A DNA stretch of 64,000 nucleotides, taken from contig JAYGXS010000007.1 in NCBI GenBank assembly GCA_036362985.1, forward strand, positions 7,037,692-7,101,691. Reading direction: 5' to 3'. Shown piece by piece: positions 58,386 to 64,000 of the stretch. Each line of letters begins with the position of its first letter. Position 1 is the first letter of the stretch. This DNA comes from Ligula intestinalis (taxonomy: Eukaryota > Platyhelminthes > Cestoda > Diphyllobothriidea > Diphyllobothriidae). A model generated the notes under the pieces. That model was not told the DNA's origin, searched no databases, and was given only the letters and a program-made list of their open reading frames with translations. The position numbers and the translations under genes were made by a program.

Positions 58386-59820
58386 TCACTTTATGCAGCG
58401 GAAACCGTAATTATAACATTGATCGGCTTCATGCCCTACCATTTGAGAAATAATACAAAGTTAAACAGTCATTGTAACGTTGCGTTAATTTTTCATTATT
58501 CCAACGTTACTCATATTAAATTGTTTTCGATTTTCTTAAAAAACGGGAATCGAGCAAAACACGTCATCCAAGGTAATATAAACTTAACTGAAGAGAAAAA
58601 TATCCGCATTTTTAATTTGTTATGCAAAAGGCCGAAGAACTGATCATATTCTATCGAAAAATGACGCTGTAAGCTACCATTGATTTTAGTAAATAATCTT
58701 CCCCTCTCTGTGCTTAGTTCATATTTGTTCTACAATGTAATGCTCAGCAATGAGTTAATGGTAATTGTATCCATTTTTTCAATTGCACTTGATGAAATTC
58801 GATTAACCTCCTCGTAAAAAGGTTTCTATCAGCCTGACGTTTACGCGATGCGAGTATAGCTGGCCGTAGCATTTTTAAAAACCAGAAAACAGACAAATTG
58901 ATAAATGACCGACAGTATGCACGTTTTTAATCCAAAATTTAGTTGCAAACATTGTCTGGTCAATTTTGACAATGTTCCAATTGCACAAGAACAAATATTT
59001 ATTAGCTTCTGTTCCTGATAAGAAAGGAATATCCGTTAGAAAACGTTTTTGACGTTTTTCGATGTCAGAGCAGAGTCTTTGCTAGCAGGGGTGGGATAAT
59101 AGACTTATCCAAGACAGATGGTATGGCCCACCAGAGCTAGTATTTTGCATTCGAAAGGACTGAAGGCTCATGTCATTCCTACTATTACAGTTTCAATTTG
59201 CCAGAAGAGTGAATAACAACATTGCGTATTTTGGCCATTCCGAAGCAATCAGATAAAAAATATTTTAGGCAAACAAACATAATTGAAACGGTCACGAACA
59301 GCTATCGAGGAGGACCTATATCAGCGACTGTCCATTCCATTCATATTTGAAAAACGGAGAATTTTCCTGCAAAAGGGATCGAACCCAGTACAAGCAAAAT
59401 CACTTTGTCCAACTGAATGCAAACCCTAAAGATTTTTTGAATTTATTCAAAGGAACTGGTCCACGACAAGAAATAGGGTTTAAGCGCATTAGAAACCTAC
59501 ATTTTGTGCGCAGACTGCCCGAACATAAACCACTTGCTCGCTTTTATTACAGACATAGTAAGTCGCGTATTGCATGCATAGGAGCAATCAACCAAGAACC
59601 AATATCTTGTGTTCGTATTCATTTTCCGTTTGTTTTTTAGCTGTACCGCGCAGTTTCGTTCTACTCAACCCCAATTAGCAGGCCTCATATACGTTCTATG
59701 AAATTTCAATTTCATTGAAAATGTCAGATGCGGTAAAAGATAGGCTATTTTTATTAATCCTCAGATCTGAACAAGCATATAGCACCACTATATTGAAGTG
59801 GCAAAAGTGAGAATAGCCAG
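58386..59820. other. unassigned sequence with a tRNA-like B box
   Basis: At 59376-59393 the minus strand reads ACTGGGTTCGATCCC, a B-box consensus, with a weak A box (GCATTCAGTTGG) 30 bases upstream; probably a tRNA or SINE relic. Frames of 74 and 97 codons (58419, 59347) are not recognised. Confidence 0.3.
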
Positions 59821-59941
59821 TGAAATTATCGGTGAGCTCAACTTGGGACACACAAGTCTTGTTATTTGTATCAACGGTCTCCGCAAGCAGAACGCCGAGC
59901 TAGCTAACCGCATGGATATCCAGGATGAAGATGGTTCTTAA
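59821..59941 (+). CDS. short coding-like frame, possible exon
   Basis: The frame HHYIEVAKVRIASEIIGELN (from about 59786) continues LGHTSLVICINGLRKQNAEL and ends ANRMDIQDEDGS-stop at 59939-59941. The heptad-like L..LRKQNAELANRM could be a coiled coil. It is short, has potential splice signals (ACACAAG| and GATG|GTTCTT) and no recognised family. Confidence 0.25.
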
Positions 59942-60018
59942 GGCAGAAGTTTTCATTGTATTCTTCGTAGTCTTTTCCAGTTATAATATCTGCTGAACCA
60001 ATTAGCTACTAGGTAGAC

Positions 60019-60083
60019 AGCAGCAGCAACAACAACAACAACAACAACAACAGCAACAACAACTACTACTACTACTACTACAT

Positions 60084-60128
<45 letters not shown>

Positions 60129-60175
60129 ATGCTACTTCTTATACAACTAATACTTCTTCTTCTACTACAACGTAC
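60019..60175. repeat. compound trinucleotide microsatellite
   Basis: A run of CAG/CAA/AAC triplets (60019-60063) passes into a long TAC run (60063-60128), then imperfect TTCT/ACT triplets to about 60170. Confidence 0.95.
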
Positions 60176-60900
60176 CAAGTAGAGTCTAAAAATGCTATTT
60201 TTCGGGTAAGCAAGGGGAAATTATATTGTTTATTTCTGTTTAGTCATCATAAAATCGATCTTTAGCCCACAGGCACGTGTTTAATTGTCTCAGTTTCTCT
60301 CTCGATTAGCGCATGGATATTTCCACAAGATTTGATGTCAGGACTGTTCGCAGGAGTAATATTGTTTCCTAGGCTACAAGCAGAAATACTCGCTGTGGCT
60401 TCAAAAATTAAATGACAGTTAACTGGCAAAAAGCCATTTAATATCCTTTTATCGGGGAACGGGGTTTTTTCTTTCAACGCTACCCTTGTTATTTGGAATC
60501 GGCGAATCACTTTATGGCGGTATTTGCAATGTCAATGAGCACATAGCTATTTATGGTTTCCTCTTTGATCACAAGATCATTTGCTATCTGCATATTATAG
60601 GCATCCAAACTCATAGACAAGACTAATTCGACTATTCTTAAATACCTGCTTGGACTTCGGAAACATATCTAAAAAGGATATGTTCACAAAAGTAATATCT
60701 CCTCCAAAACAAACTTTCTCGATTACAAGATTCTTAGGCAACAAAAAACATCCTAATTCGTTTCGAACTTAAATCTACGTCTATCATGGCTGTCCTTTAA
60801 TGATGGCCGAGTATTCTCGGCATTTTTCTCATAAGATGTCGAGAAAACGCTACCAAATGTTCCCTGTGTTGAGTCCGTACATTCTTGTTATATTCAAAAA
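60176..60900. other. unassigned AT-rich sequence
   Basis: No gene or repeat recognised. Confidence 0.3.
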
Positions 60901-61110
60901 ATGAAGTTAGGCGGACGAACGCTTTTGATTATTAATCATCACGCTAGTGTATTAATATAAGTTATGGTAGAATTAGCAAAAGTTTATGTAACCAATCATT
61001 AATAACGAGGCGATGTGCAAAGGAATCAAAGGGTCATACTTTTGGACCAAAGATGGGAAAATTGCATGTCGCCTCGTCGTTCCTGTTTCGCGTCATGTTC
61101 GCCACGACGC
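60900..61110. mobile_element. relic of the AACGUU-hammerhead foldback family
   Basis: GGCGGACGAACGCTTTTGATTATTAATCATCA is the eroded counterpart of 33670-33705; AACCAATCATTAATAACG and GGACCAAAGATGGG follow as in 11340-11430. Confidence 0.4.
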
Positions 61111-61505
61111 AATGTGTCATGGTCTATCAACGGCTTGAGCAGCGTAAGGAGGGCTGTCCTCGCTGTCTCGTTGCCATCTAGCGGCATGATGACATGTGCT
61201 GTCTACGTTTTGCTTCCGCCTCGCAGCATGGTAGGAAGCTTATGACCGCATATTGAGTTACGTTTTGGCTCGGAAATCTAAGGAATCGCAAGAACGAAAA
61301 ACTTCTGAGAGCATAAAATAGTGTTATTTAACTGTATGGTGACCGCCTCTGCCTTTGAAAGCATACTATGACGTAGAAACTCGGAATGATTCGCCGGCAA
61401 TTTATGCATGACTGGAAACGCATGCCAAGAGTAGCGAATATTCGAGTCCCAGGAAGCAGTTCAGAAGACGAAGATGCGATCACTGGAACAAGAGTTTTAT
61501 TTGCC

Positions 61506-61542
61506 TGACGTTTCGGATTCCGTCGGGAATCCTTAGTCATAG
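61506..61542 (-). ncRNA. hammerhead-like motif, ACGU class, one terminus
   Basis: Minus strand: CUAUGACUAA in place of CUGAUGAC, perfect seven-pair stem GGAUUCC / GGAAUCC with loop CGAC, then GAAACGUC and AGGC. The core box is mutated; helix III is palindromic ACGU. Confidence 0.55.
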
Positions 61543-61607
61543 GTAATCGTACACAGGTCTGAGACATGCGCAGATAAGGGGTGAGACATGCACAGATTGC
61601 ACGGTAT

Positions 61608-62255
61608 TTATAGTTCACAGCGGTCACCCGCATGCGTACTATAATTGTCAGTTCTTGTAGTCACCGCCTGAGGTCTTAATTGGTGCGGTGATTGGTCATT
61701 AATTGCCACAGCGTTCTTGTCCGCGTCGGATGCGGGTTTGGTAATTGCGCGACAATTATGCCCGCTGTCGTCGGAGTTGTTGTTGCACCCAGTCCTTCCC
61801 ACGTGACTGATTCTCTTGCTCAGGAAATGTCTCAGTACACCGTAGGGGAACGCCAAATCGTTGCGCTTGTTGATGGACTGGGGGCCTGAAAACCATGACT
61901 CGAGCAGCTCGCGGCTCACGCGGTTGTCCCTTCTTGCGAGTATTTCGGCCTCGGCAAACTTGAAAATATTGTCGGGTCCCGTTGAGTGAGCTGCAACCTG
62001 GGAGTTGGCGTCTTTCTTCGTCACCGCCGCTGCATGCTCGGCCATTCGCGTCCGGAGTAATCTCCCAGTTTCTCCGACGTAGTTGCTTTGTCCACAACTA
62101 CACCAGATTCGGTAAACGACTCCAGCCGTTTCCTGCCGTGGCAGTGGGTCTTTCGGCCTCATGACCTGGCACCTGATGGTTGCTTCCGGCCTGTGTGCAA
62201 CTCCAACTCCAAGTTGGGTGAGTAAACGGCTGACTGCTTCCGATACATTCTTCAC
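61608..62255 (-). CDS. PLE C-terminal protein with intact GIY-YIG endonuclease domain
   Basis: A 215-codon open frame, the best preserved protein sequence of any element here. Residues 1-45 are the linker (LLTQLGVGVAHRPEATIRCQ). Residues about 46-110 form the GIY-YIG domain: VVYRIWCSCGQSNYVGETGR gives Y..x..YVGETGR, with R and E of LRTRMAEH following. Next is DANSQVAAHSTGPDNIFKF, then SRELLESWFSGPQSINKRND, the C-terminal block, and a low-complexity tail. In PLEs this nuclease nicks target DNA for insertion. Upstream, RALFRR.ETHCSEVEDKIAE in another frame shows the end of the RT, cut off by the inverted terminus. The first Met is internal to the original protein. Confidence 0.8.
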   Translation of the reverse strand: MKNVSEAVSRLLTQLGVGVAHRPEATIRCQVMRPKDPLPRQETAGVVYRIWCSCGQSNYVGETGRLLRTRMAEHAAAVTKKDANSQVAAHSTGPDNIFKFAEAEILARRDNRVSRELLESWFSGPQSINKRNDLAFPYGVLRHFLSKRISHVGRTGCNNNSDDSGHNCRAITKPASDADKNAVAINDQSPHQLRPQAVTTRTDNYSTHAGDRCEL

Positions 62256-62498
62256 GTACGGAAGAGCTCACCAAACGTTTAGGCCAGCTGGACTTGGCTT
62301 CTTCTCTCGTTTGCGCATGCACTGGTTGACAAAATTGTGCGGGTAACCATTCGCTCTCATACCCTTCGAACATATTGCAATTCAGCAATTTTGTCTTCCA
62401 CTTCGCTGCAATGCGTCTCGACGCGCCGGAATAGCGCTCTTACGCAGCTGCGTTTGTGACCCCTTATCTGCGCATGTCTCAGACCTGTGTACGATTAC

Positions 62499-62534
62499 CT
62501 ATGACTAAGGATTCCCGACGGAATCCGAAACGTC
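62499..62534 (+). ncRNA. hammerhead-like motif, ACGU class, other terminus
   Basis: Mirror of 61506-61542 with identical sequence, including the CUAUGAC change. The two termini therefore share the mutation and were copied from one source. Confidence 0.55.
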
Positions 62535-62589
62535 AGGCAAATAAAACTCTTGTTCCAGTGATCGCATCTTCGTCTTCTGGAAACGCATG

Positions 62590-63085
62590 ACTGACGTCTA
62601 CCCGAAAATGACCGTTAACCAAGTAAACGAAAAATGACTCAATATTCATTTTACTACGTTCTGGTTTAGCCAAGAAGGATGGTGTTCTCACATGCATTTG
62701 GATAGTCACCTAGTTGTTCCAACAATACAACCTGTTCCATAGCAACAAGGAAAGGCGTAGATGTCCATAAAAATTTACGGAACGGGAGCTTATCCCTATT
62801 ATAAAGGCAAAAGTTGATTGCTTGAAAATACAGATGCTATCTTTACTGCTAAATACGTGCGCGAGATTGCAGCGTTCCAGCAAAGCTGCAAATGTTCGCT
62901 TGCCGGATCCCCCCTGACAAGGCAATGTAAGTAAAAGAGCTTTTATCTCGGACGTCGGCATGTAATAGTATCTGTGTACGTTTCGCCAAATAACGTCGTC
63001 ATTTTGCTAGCCATTGGACCGTTTTTTTTTACCTTCCATAATCCTACGACAGGCCCTAAAATTCGTGTAACATGAAACCTATGTG
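62590..63085. other. older repeat and unassigned sequence
   Basis: 62590-62660 (ATGACTGACGTCTACCCGAAAATG..) repeats 63907-63990. The rest has no recognisable feature. Confidence 0.35.
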
Positions 63086-63490
63086 AAAGAGTAATACTCT
63101 TTCGCTAATTGGCATTGAGTTAGATTAAAATACTGATTATTGTATGCTCTCTTCTGAAGTCATTTCCATCACGATAGGGTGTGGGATTTTTACCGAGCTT
63201 CATTCTCCCAAATACCAAGGAGCCTGACTGTAAAAAGTGCTTTCGTAATGATTATGCATTGTTTCAATTTTTTGCTGGCCTTTGTTAGGAAAAAACGCCT
63301 TCTTTAAATGAAACTCCTCAAGAAAGAGAATGTTTCGGTTTAAAAATGTTTCTTACTATAAGCTCTGTATGTTTGTGAGGAGTAAATTCCTTAAAAATAC
63401 AGTATATAATTTATGCACCATGTCTCATATCTGCTGCAAATCCTTTTGAGAACTATCTGACTTCTCTCTTTAACCATAGGCGAAAACGCT
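63086..63490. mobile_element. CAGTA-family A MITE, truncated
   Basis: TTTCGCTAATTGGCATTGAG, ATCACGATAGGGTGTGGGAT and CCATAGGCGAAAACGCTCTTTTC match the family. The similarity stops at 63490, where PLE terminal sequence begins, so a PLE probably inserted into it. Confidence 0.5.
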
Positions 63491-63499
63491 CTTTTCAGA

Positions 63500-63870
63500 A
63501 GAAGAGAAAGAAGACTTGATCGCTCGGACAATATGTTGATTCGCCTGACGTTTCGATATCCGTCGCGGATTCGTCATCAGAGACATGAGTAGCAGAAAGG
63601 TTAAGTATGCACAGACGTTTGCAATATTTATAAGACACAGTCATTGCTGCAAGCAAACAGCGATAATTAACATTAATTGCCTTCTTGTGCGTGGACTGCT
63701 TGTTGGACGGCACGCGGGCTCTGACCTGTTGAACTTTCGTCACGGGCGGTGAGCTCGGGCATGATGATTGCTCGGCCGTCTGGCTCCCCGGTGTTGGCGT
63801 ACGGTGAGGCGGAGGCTTGCCCGTTCCGCAAGTGTCGGCTTGCTTTGGCCAAATTGACGTTGGCACATGG
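63500..63870 (-). mobile_element. PLE terminus (ACGU class)
   Basis: Begins with GAAGAAGAGAAAGAAGACTTGATCGCTCGG and carries the hammerhead at 63547-63580. It continues in the 3' untranslated region, with GGCACGCGGGCTCTGACCTG and CGGCATGATGATTGCTCGGC-like words shared with 45135-45480. No coding block is visible before the window ends. Confidence 0.5.
63547..63580 (-). ncRNA. hammerhead-ribozyme motif, ACGU class, intact core
   Basis: Minus strand: GUCU-CUGAUGA, extra C, stem II (GAAUCCG / CGGAUAUC with a small internal loop), GAAACGUC, then AGGC. ACGU is the palindromic helix III, C17 follows, and AGGC pairs with GUCU as helix I. This is the most complete hammerhead in the window. Confidence 0.8.
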
Positions 63871-64000
63871 AATGATTCGGCAGCACCTTATTCATGTTTC
63901 GGGACGCATGACTGAAGTCTTCTCGAAGATGGCCCTTAACTTAGTGAACCAAAAACGCACTCAATATCTATTTGACAACGTTTTGGTTTCTGAATGAATG

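Larger units (their letters stand above)
61425..62576 (-). mobile_element. 1.15 kb PLE copy with inverted termini and 13 bp target duplication
   Basis: The insertion is flanked by the direct repeat CTGGAAACGCATG at 61412-61424 and 62577-62589. Inside, 61459-61583 is the reverse complement of 62455-62576 (TCTTCGTCTTC/ GAAGACGAAGA, GTAATCGTACACAGGTCTGA, ATGCGCAGATAAGGGGT). Each terminus carries an ACGU-class hammerhead. Between them lies the C-terminal part of the PLE protein (next entry) but no polymerase, so it is a 5'-truncated or internally deleted copy. The flanking DNA on both sides resembles 63860-63930, so it landed in an older repeat. Confidence 0.8.

Noticed and set aside
60029..60130. 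Triplet run as a coding polyglutamine or polythreonine tract
   Set aside because: No flanking open frame; it is a compound microsatellite.
1..64000. CRISPR arrays, bacterial operons, phage genes
   Set aside because: The repeats are long, diverged and transposon-like; there are introns and no ribosome-binding-site-driven gene clusters.

Overview
This window is repeat-rich eukaryotic nuclear DNA, most likely from a parasitic flatworm and probably a diphyllobothriidean tapeworm. The taxon is inferred from the style of the Penelope-like retroelement (PLE) proteins, the intron-bearing gene and the AT-rich composition; no marker gene fixes it. There is no operon structure, no bacterial-type gene and no CRISPR array. 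A run of 100 N at 15759-15858 is a scaffold gap.

One host gene is well supported: a two-exon, plus-strand gene for a beta (KCNMB-type) subunit of the large-conductance calcium-activated potassium channel. Exon 1 (23355-23705) encodes the cytoplasmic N-terminus, the first membrane helix and most of the cysteine-rich outer loop. Exon 2 (48574-48849) encodes the end of the loop, the second helix and a short tail. The exons join in phase 0 across an intron of about 24.9 kb to give about 208 residues. A polyadenylation signal follows at 48945-48950.

Nearly everything else is mobile or repetitive. (1) 1-4.2 kb: an end of a CAGTA-type DNA element and a TA-flanked mariner-like MITE. (2) 4.5-5.7 kb: a foldback element with arms of about 490 bp. 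(3) 5.7-15.4 kb: a very large inverted repeat, arms about 3.9 and 4.6 kb and a 1.2 kb spacer, containing smaller palindromes and PLE ends. (4) 15.9-29.1 kb: successive decayed PLE copies and a tRNA-related SINE. (5) 27.1-33 kb: a satellite-like array of units of about 210 bp that alternates with inverted PLE 3' ends. (6) 33.6-50.7 kb: foldback elements, a pogo/Tigger-like MITE, CAGTA-family copies and decayed PLEs. (7) 52.4-64 kb: more CAGTA copies, a long decayed PLE, and a 1.15 kb PLE copy with inverted terminal repeats, an open GIY-YIG frame and a 13 bp target duplication.

The most striking non-coding signal is a set of small hammerhead-ribozyme motifs at PLE ends. They fall into four classes whose helix III is a different palindrome in each case (ACGU, AGCU, AAUU, AACGUU), and intact members carry one extra nucleotide after the CUGANGA core box. 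This is what ribozymes that cleave as dimers should look like.
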